Assembly: GCF_023515995.1 (NCBI RefSeq)
Contig: NZ_CP097320.1
Span: 806,001-870,000 of the forward strand
Direction of reading: 5' to 3'
Source: Candidatus Mycobacterium methanotrophicum
GTDB taxonomy: Bacteria > Actinomycetota > Actinomycetes > Mycobacteriales > Mycobacteriaceae
Length of the DNA: 64,000 bases
Below the pieces are notes generated by a model. The model was not told the DNA's origin. It searched no databases and saw only the letters and a program-made list of their open reading frames with translations. A program made the position numbers and the translations under genes. This document shows, in pieces, positions 18,861-27,701 of this stretch. The number at the start of each line of letters is the position of its first letter. Positions within the stretch are counted from its first letter, which is position 1.

Positions 18861-19357
18861 GGTCCTTCAACCTGGACAGCCTGAGAAGAGTCGGCGATAA
18901 CGCGGAGCACGGCTGGCCGGGCTATCTGCTCGGCGGTCGTGTGCGGACCTCGACGGTGGCGCTGATTGTCGCGTTCTTGGCGCTGTGGTGGCTTTACGAC
19001 GCGCACCGGCACGCGGCCCAATCCTCGAAATCCACGCAGGTGCCTGCGACTCAAGTGGTGCCGCCGGGCTTCATGCCCGACCCGAACTACACCTGGGTGC
19101 CGCGTAGTCGACTGCAGCAGCCACCGGAGACCGTGACCGTCACGCAGACGCCGACGACCACACCGTCGCCGCCCACAACGACAACGACCACGACGACCAC
19201 CACCACGCCGGCGCCGCTGTTGCCGCCCATCATTTTGCCGCCGCCGTTCGGTCCGCCCGTCACGACGCCTCCACCACCACCGCCCGGCCCGCCGCCGCCC
19301 TGGGCCCCGCCGGGCCCGCCGCCGCCCTGGGCCCCGCCGGGCCCGCCGCCGCCCTGA
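18857..19357 (+). CDS. Proline-rich membrane-anchored protein (Rv3103c-like)
   Basis: 166 residues with a TTG start. One membrane helix (STVALIVAFLALWWLYDA, residues ~34-51) precedes an extracytoplasmic stretch with the conserved piece PPGFMPDPNYTWVPRSRL, a threonine run, and a C-terminal tail of proline/glycine with two WAPPGPPPP repeats. Low complexity suggests a cell-wall spacer. Position between the channel gene and ftsE matches Rv3103c of M. tuberculosis. Function unknown. Confidence 0.75.
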   Translation: MRSFNLDSLRRVGDNAEHGWPGYLLGGRVRTSTVALIVAFLALWWLYDAHRHAAQSSKSTQVPATQVVPPGFMPDPNYTWVPRSRLQQPPETVTVTQTPTTTPSPPTTTTTTTTTTTPAPLLPPIILPPPFGPPVTTPPPPPPGPPPPWAPPGPPPPWAPPGPPPP

Positions 19358-19740
19358 GTGTCTGAAATGCGAATCGGCGGCCCTGGGATGCTGATTCCGT
19401 TCGAGCGGCTCGGGCGCCGCAGACCGCCCCGATTTGGCCGCTGATCGGCTGGCGTCGCAGCCGTGTTGCGAGCCAATATCAACGCCGGAAACTGCGGACC
19501 ACCCGGATCGATGAGTCTGGCCGGTGCGGCTTCGCGGGCACGCCGACAACAATGCAGATCAACATCGGCTAGCTGCGGTGTCGAGCGTGGGGGCGACGTC
19601 ATGCGCCCATACGCGGCGCCCACCCTAACAGCCAGCTGGGGCGGCAGCAGCACGCCTAATGGCAGGCTCGAAACCGCGAGGGACAGGCCGTAAACCCGTC
19701 CGCTTCGGGGCAGGGTCCATGACCGTTACACTGGCCATCC
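19358..19740. other. Intergenic region before ftsE
   Basis: 383 bases without a convincing gene on either strand. It must hold the ftsEX promoter: ACGTTACACTGGCC just before the start contains a TACACT-like -10 at 19727-19732, with the GTG start 9 bases on, consistent with a nearly leaderless transcript. No long palindrome is seen. Confidence 0.4.
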
Positions 19741-20433
19741 GTGATGATCACCCTTGACCATGTCACTAAGCAGTACAAGTCCTCGGCGCGTCCAGCGTTG
19801 GACAACGTGAACGTCAAGATCGACAAGGGTGAGTTTGTCTTCCTGATCGGTCCGTCCGGCTCGGGCAAATCGACGTTCATGCGGCTGCTGCTTGGCGCCG
19901 ATACGCCAACCACCGGTGATGTCCGGGTTTCCAAGTTTCACGTCAACACGCTGCCCGGACGCCACATCCCGAAACTGCGTCAGGTGCTTGGCTGCGTCTT
20001 TCAGGATTTCCGGCTGCTGCAGCAGAAGACGGTGTTCGACAACGTTGCGTTCGCGCTGGAGGTCATCGGCAAGCGCCCCGACGTGATCAACCGGGTGGTC
20101 CCCGACGTGCTCGAGATGGTCGGGCTATCCGGTAAGGCCAACCGGCTGCCGCACGAATTGTCCGGGGGCGAGCAGCAGCGGGTGGCCATCGCCCGGGCTT
20201 TTGTGAACCGACCGCTGGTATTGCTGGCCGACGAGCCGACGGGCAATCTCGATCCGGAGACCAGCAACGACATCATGGATCTGTTGGAGCGGATCAACCG
20301 CACCGGGACCACTGTGCTGATGGCAACGCACGACCACCTCATCGTCGACTCGATGCGTCAGCGCGTGGTGGAGCTGTCGTTGGGCCGATTGGTGCGAGAC
20401 GAGCAGCGCGGTGTTTATGGGATGGACCGCTAG
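19741..20433 (+). CDS. ftsE: Cell-division ATP-binding protein FtsE
   Basis: 230 residues. Walker [14 protein letters not shown] (residues ~35-47), Q-loop [11 protein letters not shown] signature [14 protein letters not shown], Walker B VLLADEPT and the H-loop MATHDH are all intact. FtsE is the ATPase of the FtsEX complex, which does not transport but activates peptidoglycan hydrolases (RipC in mycobacteria) at the septum. GTG at 19741 and ATG at 19744 are adjacent start choices. ftsX follows without a gap. Confidence 0.95.
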   Translation: MMITLDHVTKQYKSSARPALDNVNVKIDKGEFVFLIGPSGSGKSTFMRLLLGADTPTTGDVRVSKFHVNTLPGRHIPKLRQVLGCVFQDFRLLQQKTVFDNVAFALEVIGKRPDVINRVVPDVLEMVGLSGKANRLPHELSGGEQQRVAIARAFVNRPLVLLADEPTGNLDPETSNDIMDLLERINRTGTTVLMATHDHLIVDSMRQRVVELSLGRLVRDEQRGVYGMDR

Positions 20434-21327
20434 GTGCGCTTCAGCTTTCTGTTCAACGAGGTCCTGACCGGTCTTCGTCGCAATGTGACGATGACCGTCG
20501 CGATGATTCTGACGACCGCGATCTCGATCGGGCTGTTCGGCGGTGGTCTGCTGGTGGTGCGGTTGGCCGAGCACTCGCGTGCCATCTATCTCGATCGGGT
20601 CGAGACGCAGGTCTTCCTCAACGACGACATCTCGGCCAACGATCCGACCTGTGGGAGCCCGCCGTGCAAGGCGTTGCGGCAGAAGATCGAGGCGCGTAAC
20701 GACGTCAAGTCGGTGCGATTTCTCAACCGCCAAGACGCCTACGACGACGCTATTCGCAAGATCCCGCAGTTCAAGGATTTGGCGAGTAAGGACGCGTTCC
20801 CGGCGTCGTTCATCGTCAAGCTCGAAAACCCCGAGCAGCACACCGACTTCGACGCCGCGATGCTAGGGCAGCCCGGGGTGGACCATGTGCTCAATCAAAA
20901 GGATCTCATCGATCGGCTGTTCGCGGTGTTGGACGGCCTGAGCAACGCTGCCTTCGCCGTGGCCTTGGTGCAGGCAATCGGGGCGGTTCTGTTGATCGCC
21001 AATATGGTTCAAGTCGCTGCCTATACGCGCCGCACCGAGGTCAGCATCATGCGGTTGGTCGGCGCCACCCGCTGGTACACCCAATTGCCCTTCCTGGTCG
21101 AGGCTATGGTGGCCGCCACTGCCGGCGTCATCATCGCCATCGGCGGCCTGATCATGGTGCGGGCGCTGTTCCTGGACAACGCGCTGAGCCAGTTCTATCA
21201 AGCGCATCTGGTCGCGCCCGTCGACTACGCTGACATCGTTTATATTTCGCCGCTACTGCTGTTGGTGGGTGTCGCGATGTCTGGGGTCACCGCATACGCG
21301 ACGTTGCGTCTGTACGTGCGGCGGTAG
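20434..21327 (+). CDS. ftsX: Cell-division membrane protein FtsX
   Basis: 297 residues with a GTG start directly after the ftsE stop. N-terminal helix ([20 protein letters not shown]), a large extracellular loop with a CGSPPC cysteine pair (residues ~71-76) that forms the disulfide known from mycobacterial FtsX, and three C-terminal helices ([54 protein letters not shown]). The extracellular domain recruits the hydrolase. Intact. Confidence 0.95.
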   Translation: MRFSFLFNEVLTGLRRNVTMTVAMILTTAISIGLFGGGLLVVRLAEHSRAIYLDRVETQVFLNDDISANDPTCGSPPCKALRQKIEARNDVKSVRFLNRQDAYDDAIRKIPQFKDLASKDAFPASFIVKLENPEQHTDFDAAMLGQPGVDHVLNQKDLIDRLFAVLDGLSNAAFAVALVQAIGAVLLIANMVQVAAYTRRTEVSIMRLVGATRWYTQLPFLVEAMVAATAGVIIAIGGLIMVRALFLDNALSQFYQAHLVAPVDYADIVYISPLLLLVGVAMSGVTAYATLRLYVRR

Positions 21328-21330
21328 CCG

Positions 21331-21807
21331 GTGGTCAAAAAGCCCGGACGACAGGTCGTGGCCTCTAACCGCAAGGCACGGCACAACTACTCGATTCTCG
21401 AAGTGTTCGAGGCCGGAGTGGTTTTGCTCGGCACTGAAGTAAAAAGCCTCAGGGCGGGCAAGGCGTCGCTGGCTGATGCTTACGCAACGGTTGACGACGG
21501 CGAAGTGTGGTTGCGCAACTTGCACATTCCGGAGTATCACCACGGCAGCTGGACCAACCACGAGCCGCGTCGCACGCGAAAACTGTTGCTCCACAGGCGC
21601 CAAATCGATGTACTCATCGGCAAGATACGTGATGGTAACCTCGCGCTGGTTCCGTTGTCCCTCTACTTCTCTGAAGGAAAAGTCAAGGTGGAGGTTGCAT
21701 TGGCGCGCGGGAAGCGCGCGCACGACAAGCGTCAGGACATCGCACGCCGCGACGCTCAGCGGGAAGTGGTCCGCGCTTTAGGTAGGCGAGCCAAGGGCAT
21801 CGAGTGA
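21331..21807 (+). CDS. smpB: SsrA-binding protein SmpB
   Basis: 158 residues, GTG start three bases after the ftsX stop. Conserved SmpB features: NRKARHNYSILEVFEAGVVL, TEVKSLRAGKASLADAYATV, EYHHGSWTNHEPRRTRKLLL and the basic tail KRQDIARRDAQREVVRALG that enters the ribosomal A-site. It binds tmRNA and rescues stalled ribosomes. Its RNA partner ssrA lies 1.5 kb downstream on the same strand. Confidence 0.95.
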   Translation: MVKKPGRQVVASNRKARHNYSILEVFEAGVVLLGTEVKSLRAGKASLADAYATVDDGEVWLRNLHIPEYHHGSWTNHEPRRTRKLLLHRRQIDVLIGKIRDGNLALVPLSLYFSEGKVKVEVALARGKRAHDKRQDIARRDAQREVVRALGRRAKGIE

Positions 21808-22652
21808 TCGGCGCCGCATACGCCCAGCTGTCCGCAGTCAGCTACGGCGTCAGCGACTTTGTCGGGGGTGTCGCTTGCCGGCGGGTGGCTGCGCTCCGCG
21901 TCATGTTGGTGACCTATCCGATTGCGACGGTGCTGCTTGGTGTACTGGCCGCCGCCGCAGGTGGCCCGGTGCGCCCCGGTGCCCTGGTGTGGGGCTCGCT
22001 GTACGGGGTGAGTCAGGCCGTCGGGGTGTATTGGTTCTACGCGGCGGTGAGCGCCGGACCGATCTCGGTGGTCTCACCGCTGGCGGCGGTACTCAACGCC
22101 GCCGTCCCCGTCGCCGTCGGCGTGGCGCTCGGCGAACGACCGGGGAAGACGGCCTCAATGGGCGTGCTGCTGGCAATGCTTGCGGTGATCCTGGTCAGCC
22201 GGGAATCGCCCGCCGACGAGAATATTCGCACCCACAGGTTCACCAGCAAAGTGGCCTGGCTGACGGTCGGCTCCGGGGTGGCATTCGGTTTGGACTTCGT
22301 CCTGCTGTATCAGGCCCCGGCGGCGTGCCGGCTGTGGCCGCTGTTTTTTGCTCGGGCGGCGGCCACCGTGCTGGTGTTCGCTGTCGCGGGGATGAGCAAC
22401 AATTTTCAGCTTCCGTCCAGGTCTCCGCTGCGGCTAGCGGTTGCCGCGGCGCTGCTGGATACCTTGGCCAACATCACCATGCTGCTGGCGATTCAAAAAT
22501 GGATGCTGTCGTTGGCCAGCATCTTGATCTCGCTATACCCGGCGACCACCGTGGTCCTGGCCGTCATCGTGCTGCGTGAGCGGCTGACCCGCTGGCAGGC
22601 GGTTGGCATGATCCTGGCGGGAGCATCGGTGAGCATGATCGCGGCCAGCTGA
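21804..22652 (+). CDS. EamA-family DMT transporter
   Basis: 282 residues, GTG start overlapping the smpB stop. Ten hydrophobic segments in two EamA repeats, for example VMLVTYPIATVLLGVLAAAA, VSPLAAVLNAAVPVAVGVAL with its GE pair, and the last helices ILISLYPATTVVLAVIVLRE and GMILAGASVSMIAAS. Substrate unknown. Probably read through from ftsEX-smpB. Confidence 0.8.
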   Translation: MIGAAYAQLSAVSYGVSDFVGGVACRRVAALRVMLVTYPIATVLLGVLAAAAGGPVRPGALVWGSLYGVSQAVGVYWFYAAVSAGPISVVSPLAAVLNAAVPVAVGVALGERPGKTASMGVLLAMLAVILVSRESPADENIRTHRFTSKVAWLTVGSGVAFGLDFVLLYQAPAACRLWPLFFARAAATVLVFAVAGMSNNFQLPSRSPLRLAVAAALLDTLANITMLLAIQKWMLSLASILISLYPATTVVLAVIVLRERLTRWQAVGMILAGASVSMIAAS

Positions 22653-22673
22653 CACCCGTCTAACATCAGGCTG

Positions 22674-23300
22674 ATGAGCAGCCCGTCGCGTCCGGTCACC
22701 GAACTCGACAGGGCCGACGTGCTGTCGGGCCTTTTCGACGCCTGGCACAACATTGATCGATTGCTTACCGGACTGTCCGAGCGGCAGTGGCAGACGCCGA
22801 CACCACTGCCCGGCTGGTCGGTGCACAACGTGGTCGCTCACATCATCGGCACCGAATCAGCGCTGCAGGGAATCAGCACACCGGAGGTCGATATCGATGT
22901 CTCGACGTTGGCCCATGTGCGCAACGACGTCGGCGTGGCCAACGAATGCTAGGTCCGTCATCTGAGCGCAGAATCCGGTAATGACCTGTAGCAGCGGCTC
23001 CGCGAGGCGACGGCCGATCGCCGCAAGACGCTGACCGACATGTCGGTTGACGACTGGAATGCGCCGACCGTGACCCCGGTCGGCCCGGATAGCTATGGAC
23101 GCTTCATACGGGTGCGGGTGTTCGACTGCTGGATGCACGAGCACGACATCCGTGTTGCGCTGAGCCGACCGGATTCGGACGCGGAACCGGCAGGCTCGGC
23201 GCCGCGACTTGTGCTCGGCGAGATGGCTACCAGCATGGGCTTCGTGGTCGGCAAACCGGCTGCCGGAATGAATACTAGCCGGCATGTTGTTGCAGATCGC
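22674..23300 (+). pseudogene. DinB-like / mycothiol-dependent maleylpyruvate isomerase family, two stops
   Basis: A single frame with two internal amber codons (22950-22952 and 22989-22991). Before the first: LSGLFDAWHNIDRLLTGLSE and TPLPGWSVHNVVAHIIGTES, the metal-binding His region of the TIGR03083/DinB fold. Between and after: RHLSAESGNDL, then RKTLTDMSVDDWNAPTVTPV and DCWMHEHDIRVALSRPDSD with the second and third metal His. The C-terminus degrades after KPAAG and runs into tmRNA. With two stops in otherwise conserved frame this is a recent pseudogene. Confidence 0.75.
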
Positions 23301-23340
23301 GTACCATTGACAGTCCTGCCGAAAGTCGGCGGGGATGCGA

Positions 23341-23707
23341 GGGGCTGAACGGTTTCGACTTCGCGTATCGAATCAAGGGAAGCGTGCCGGTGCAGGCAAG
23401 AGACCACCGTAAGCGTCGTTGCAACCATATAAGCGCCGTGTCAACACAGCGCGACTACGCTCTCGCTGCCTAAGCGACAGCTAGTCCGTCAGACCGGGAA
23501 CGCCCTCGGCCCGGACCCTGGCGTCAGCTAGAGGGATCAACCGATGAGTTCGGTCGCGGGACTCATCGGGACACTCACAGCGACTGGGATCGTCATCTCG
23601 GCTAGTTCGCGTGACCGGGAGATCCGAGTAGAGGCATAGCGGACTGCGCACGGAGAAGCCTTGAGGGAATGCCGTAGGACCCGGGTTCGATTCCCGGCAG
23701 CTCCACC
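23341..23707 (+). ncRNA. ssrA: Transfer-messenger RNA (tmRNA)
   Basis: The 5' end GGGGCTGAACGGTTTCGACT and 3' end GACCCGGGTTCGATTCCCGG then CAGCTCC form the alanyl-tRNA-like half: GGGGCTG pairs with CAGCTCC, including a G-U at the third pair, the alanine identity element. The tag frame starts at GCC 23435 and reads AVSTQRDYALAA, stop TAA 23471-23473. The last six residues match other mycobacteria (DYALAA); I recall ADSHQRDYALAA for M. tuberculosis, so residues 2-4 differ. The 3' end is ACC followed by G, so the terminal A of CCA is not encoded. Rescues stalled ribosomes with SmpB. Confidence 0.93.
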
Positions 23708-23748
23708 GGTAGCACACCGGAACATGTCAAGGCCGGTGAGACAGTTTC

Positions 23749-24759
23749 TTACGCGGATTTGATGAGTGCTTCGGGGGTTGGCTGGTTGATCCAGGCGATG
23801 GTGGGCAGTTTCGGCGGGGTGGGCCGGCGATGCCGGAACCTGGCGGGGTTGGCGGCATAGGCCGCGTCGAGTGTGGCGGCGCGTTGGGCCTGTACCTGGG
23901 TTGCGGTGCCGTAGTGCACCGAGGCCGCGGTGTGTAGCGCGACGCCGCTGTGACGATGTTCATGGTTGTAGTAATCGAAGAATGCGCTGCAGAAGGCGCG
24001 GGCGTCTTCGATCGAGCCGAACCGGCCCGGGAACGCCGGGCAGTACTTGAGGGTCTTGAAATTGGCCTCCGAGTAGGGGTTGTCGTTGGACACGTGCGGG
24101 CGGCTGTGGCTGCGGTCCACACCCAGGTCGATCAGCAGTTGGGCGACCGGCTTGGAGGTCATCGAGGTGCCGCGATCAGCATGTAGAGCCAGTTGACCGG
24201 GTTCGATGCCGTGGTGGGCCAAGGTGTCGTCGATGAACTGCTTGGCCAGCTCGCCTGTCTCGCTGGCAGCGAGGGTCCAACCGACGACGTAGCGCGAGAA
24301 GATGTCGATGATCACATACAGCTGATAGAAGATACCACGTTGTGGCCCTTGCAGTTTCGTTATATCCCACGACCAAACCTGGTTCGGCGCGGTGGCGATC
24401 AACTCGGGTTTCTTGCGCGCCGGGTGGGTGCGCTGACGGCGCCGCTCCCGGTTCTCCCCAGCAATGGCCAAAAGCCGGTACATGGTGCGAATCGAGCACA
24501 AGTAGATGCCGTCGTCGAGCAGGCGCGCCCACACCTGCGCCGGCGCCAGGTCGCAGTACTCGGCCGATCGCAGCACCGTCAGGATCTGCTGGCGTTCGGC
24601 CTCGGTGAGCTTGTTCGGCGGCTCGGGCCGCCTCCGCGGCGCCGGCCGCGGTGCTGGGTTGCGGCGCCGATAGAGCGTGGCCCGTGATGCACCCAGCAAT
24701 TCACACGCCCGCTTGGTGGACGTCGCCGACTCCAGGGCGGGCAGGTGCTCGCCGATCAC
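23749..24759 (-). CDS. IS3-family transposase OrfB (integrase core)
   Basis: 336 residues. N-terminal HTH_21-type region (SATSTKRACELLGASRATLY), then the DDE core: WSWDITKLQGPQRGIFYQLY (first Asp), VIIDIFSRYVVGW, LHADRGTSMTSKPVAQLLID (second Asp) and SRPHVSNDNPYSEANFKTLK, with the catalytic Glu in SEANFKTLKY. It appears complete. It overlaps orfA by four bases; in IS3 elements a -1 ribosomal frameshift normally fuses the two into the active OrfAB. Confidence 0.88.
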   Translation of the reverse strand: MIGEHLPALESATSTKRACELLGASRATLYRRRNPAPRPAPRRRPEPPNKLTEAERQQILTVLRSAEYCDLAPAQVWARLLDDGIYLCSIRTMYRLLAIAGENRERRRQRTHPARKKPELIATAPNQVWSWDITKLQGPQRGIFYQLYVIIDIFSRYVVGWTLAASETGELAKQFIDDTLAHHGIEPGQLALHADRGTSMTSKPVAQLLIDLGVDRSHSRPHVSNDNPYSEANFKTLKYCPAFPGRFGSIEDARAFCSAFFDYYNHEHRHSGVALHTAASVHYGTATQVQAQRAATLDAAYAANPARFRHRRPTPPKLPTIAWINQPTPEALIKSA

Positions 24760-25190
24760 GGCTTCGACTTCGGCTCGAAATCCGCGCTCTCGCAGAGCAT
24801 CTCCAAGAGCGCGTGTGCTTTTCCCGTGATCTCCAGGGCTAGCTTGGTCCGGTCCAGCTCGGCCTGCAATTGCTTGGTGCGCCGCCGCAGCTTGTCCAGC
24901 TCCACCTGCTCAGCGGTGCGTTTCGACTTGCCCTTGGGCGTCAGCCCGGCACGGGCACCGGCATCACGGGCCTTGCGCCATTCGGCGATGTGCGAGCTGT
25001 ACAGGCCTTCGCGGCGCAGCAACGCACCACGCTCGCACGAGCCGGCCGGCAGGGCGTCGTACTCGTCGAGGATGCGGGCCTTGTACTCGGCGGTGAACGT
25101 GCGTCGCCGAGCCCGAGCACCCGGATCCGGCGTGCTGTCCACTTGGTCAGTATCGGCGCACCCCTGCAGGGATGCGATCGTCATAGTCAC
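24756..25190 (-). CDS. IS3-family OrfA (HTH_Tnp_1)
   Basis: 144 residues. The helix-turn-helix RRRTFTAEYKARILDEYDAL with GALLRREGLYSSHIAEWRKA binds the element ends; a leucine-zipper-like C-terminus (VELDKLRRRTKQLQAELDRT, KLALEI) serves dimerisation. The ATG at 25190 gives a ~28-residue leader before the conserved part; an internal start is possible. Intact. Confidence 0.82.
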   Translation of the reverse strand: MTMTIASLQGCADTDQVDSTPDPGARARRRTFTAEYKARILDEYDALPAGSCERGALLRREGLYSSHIAEWRKARDAGARAGLTPKGKSKRTAEQVELDKLRRRTKQLQAELDRTKLALEITGKAHALLEMLCESADFEPKSKP

Positions 25191-25260
25191 GGAGAATGGT
25201 GATCCTGTCTCGCCCTGTAGCGATGATCGGCTACTGCTGCTGTCTCACCTAACCCTGTCA

Positions 25261-25799
25261 CACAGGGCACAGATAACTTCATATGCTCAACCTCCTTGCC
25301 GACACGCAAAAGTCGGCGTCTTGAAGTTGGCTCGAGCGCTGGTGGACTGACGTCACGCGACATGACCAGGAAACCGATGATGCTGTGACCGCCGCCGCCA
25401 CGACGGCTTGGGATTACCTGTTCGCCTTACACCGCTGATGCCAGTTGTGCTGCTGCTCAGGCTGTCCCGCGCCTCAGCTGGGCGAGCTTGGCACCCGCTC
25501 AGCGCGGTCTCGCCCGTCGTGACATGGTGGCTGATGAGGGGATAGGAGACCGGCGACTTTAGCCGCTGGGCCTCACGGTCGTCGCCACCGTTGGCCTCGA
25601 CCTTTCACCTAATTTAATTGACTGGCATCGAGTGTCGTTAACGTGAAAGATGCGCTGCCACAAGGATAATCGGGTTGTCTGACGTTCCGGTATCCGGGAT
25701 GGGGAGCGCACCTGACAGATGCGCGGTACTACGGATTGGCCGAAGAATCTTCGTGTCGAGGTCCGCGGCGACGATGTGGTCGGGCGCGCCGGGAGAAGA
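25261..25799. other. Gene-free scar between IS3 and IS1380 remnant
   Basis: About 540 bases with an AT-rich patch near 25600-25640 and no gene I can support on either strand. Reads as junk between two insertion elements. Confidence 0.4.
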
Positions 25800-26148
25800 T
25801 CACCGTGGTCGCCCAGCTCTCACTGTTCGGGCAGCTGGGCGGGCACCGGTATCAGGTGGCGGCGGCCGCCGCCCGCGGCGGGCAGGTGCAGCGGCCGAAG
25901 GCGCGGCGCCGGGTGCACGCCCGGTGGAAGGGTTCATCCGCAACGGGAAGCCCGCCGGCCTGGCCCGGTGGCCGTCGTCCTCGTTCGCGGTCAGCACCGC
26001 CTGGGTCACCGCCGCCGCGATCGCGATCGGCCCGCTGTGCTGGATCAGGCTGCTGCTGCTCGACGGGCCGCTGGCCAAGGCCGAACCCGACACCCTGCGG
26101 CACCGGCTGCTGCACACCGCCGCCCGGCTGATCAACCACTCCTGCTAG
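25800..26148 (+). pseudogene. IS1380-family transposase, C-terminal fragment
   Basis: Two frames joined near 25925 give the last ~110 residues of an IS1380 transposase: GGHRYQVAAAAARGGQVQ, then VEGFIRNGKPAGLARWPSSS, FAVSTAWVTAAAIAIGPLCW and DGPLAKAEPDTLRHRLLHTA, the conserved closing helices of this family. The DDE catalytic part is absent. It belongs to a different subfamily from the IS1380 at 32.1-34.7 kb. Confidence 0.7.
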
Positions 26149-26399
26149 TGCGCCACGAACGAGAAATGGAGGTCTTGATGTTAGGGAGGTGAGACTTTCA
26201 GGAATCGGTGTTCTGCAAGAGATGAAGGTTTGGCCCTTCGGAGTCGCCGGTGGGGCGGAGGCTTCACTGGACGACGCCGCGGGAGCGCACGCACCCGCGC
26301 GAAATTTTCGGCTCTCCTGACGTCGATGTGGATCGCCGAGCGTGTGGTATGGGGCGAGGAGGGTGAGCGGGGGCGCACGGACGGTGATCTAGGTTCGAA

Positions 26400-27696
26400 G
26401 GCTCTAACCCCAATCGATCCCGGAGCCGTCCGTGCGCGCGTCACCCCTACTCAATGCCCTCTTCGAACTGCCGGGCGCGCGTGTCGGCAAGGCCGCGGTC
26501 GAGGACGGCGAGCTACGGGTGACGGCCAGCTTGTGCCGGCGGCAGCTGGAGTGTCCGCAGTGCCGGTTTTCGGCCCGGCACCGCTACGACACCCGCGAGG
26601 CGGACTCATCGTGGCGGCATCTGGACACCGCTCGGCGGATCTGCCGAATCCTGTTGCGGCGCCGAGGGCTGCGCTGCCCGGACCGCGGTGTGCTGGCCGA
26701 GGGCATGCCGTTCGCGCGCCCCGGCTCCCGCCGCACCCGCGACTTCGAGGACCTGGCGGCCTGGCTGGTCGCCAAAACCGACAGGACCACCGCCAGCGCC
26801 TTCGCGCGCATCGCCTGGCGCACCGTGGGCGCGATCTGTGGGCGGGTCGCCGCCGACGTGCCGGACCCCGGCCGGCTGTCGGGGCTGGCCGACATCGGGG
26901 TCGACGAGATTTCCTGGCGCAAACACCGCCGCTATTTTACGCTGGTCTCCGATCACGACAGCGCCACCATCGTGTGGGGCAAACCCGGCAAGGACGTCGA
27001 CACGCTGCACGCCTTCTTCGACGAGCTGCCCGACGGCGGCGCATCCATCGAGGCGGTGTCGATGGACATGGGACCCGCCTACGCCAAGGCCGTGCGCGAA
27101 CGGGCGCCCGCAGCGGTGATCTGTTCCGATCCCTTCCATGTCGTAAAGCTCGCCACCGACGGTCCCGGCGCGGTGCGCCGCCAGGTGCGGCCAGGCCGCG
27201 CGCACGCTGCCCGATCAGCGCATCGCCAAGACGTTCAAGGGTGCTCGCTGGGCGTTGCTGAAAAACCCCGCCGATCTCACCGACACCCAGGCCCAAACCC
27301 TGCGGAAGATGAAACGCAGCGGTGGAATCCTTTGGCGCGCCTATCAACTCGAGGAAGCGCTGCGTGAGGTGTTCGCCGGCGATCTTGACGCGGCCACCGT
27401 CGCCGAACTGCTCGATCGTTGGTGCGCCCGAGCCCAACAAAGTCGCATCCCCGAGTTCGTCAAGGCCGGGCGCACCATCCGCAAACACCGCGCCGGCATC
27501 GACGCCGCCATCGAGCGCGGGCTCTCGAACGGCCGCCATGAAGGGCTCAACACCAAGGTCCGGCTTCTCATCCGACGCGCCTACGGCTTCTAGAGCGCCG
27601 AGGCCGCCCTCGCGCTCATTCTCCTGGCCTGCCGACCCGTCACCCTCGAACTCCCATACCACACGAAAGGTCATCCACATTCATGGCAGTAGAGCC
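26400..27696. mobile_element. ISL3-family element no. 1 (decayed)
   Basis: The left end begins GGCTCTAACCCC at 26400 and the right end finishes ...GGCAGTAGAGCC at 27696; GGCTCTA is shared as an inverted end. The right end resembles the left end of the next element (GGCTCTTCTGACAT), so the two are relatives placed head to tail only five bases apart. No target duplication could be matched. Confidence 0.6.
26432..27593 (+). pseudogene. ISL3-family transposase, frameshift plus premature stop
   Basis: Frame one (26432 to ~27175) carries the zinc motif CPQC, the pre-core HTH (KTDRTTASAFARIAWRTVGA) and the first catalytic Asp in LADIGVDEISWRKHRRYFTL, then SMDMGPAYAKAVRERAPAAV and SDPFHVVKL. Frame two (~27178-27593) completes it: KTFKGARWALLKNPADLTD and NGRHEGLNTKVRLLIRRAYG. 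A one-base shift near 27175 and an amber codon after RRAYGF (where relatives read H-S) break it; the reading continues EAALALILLAC beyond that stop. Confidence 0.82.
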
Positions 27697-27701
27697 GGAA
27701 G

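Larger units (their letters stand above)
23725..25260. mobile_element. IS3-family insertion sequence
   Basis: Inverted ends share GGTGAGACAG: the left end begins TGTCAAGGCC before it (23725-23744), the right end is CTGTCTCACC followed by TAACCCTGTCA (25240-25260). Between them, on the minus strand, are overlapping orfA and orfB. An ACA triplet touches both ends (23722-23724, 25260-25262) and may be the 3-base target duplication, but the exact right boundary is uncertain. The element starts 17 bases after the tmRNA 3' end. Confidence 0.8.

Noticed and set aside
19140..19357. Proline/threonine repeats as CRISPR-like or phase-variable array
   Set aside because: Short codon-level low complexity within an open frame; no spacers and no regular unit beyond two WAPPGPPPP copies.
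23722..25262. ACA target duplication of IS3
   Set aside because: Three bases only and the right boundary would have to overlap the inverted end; not strong enough.
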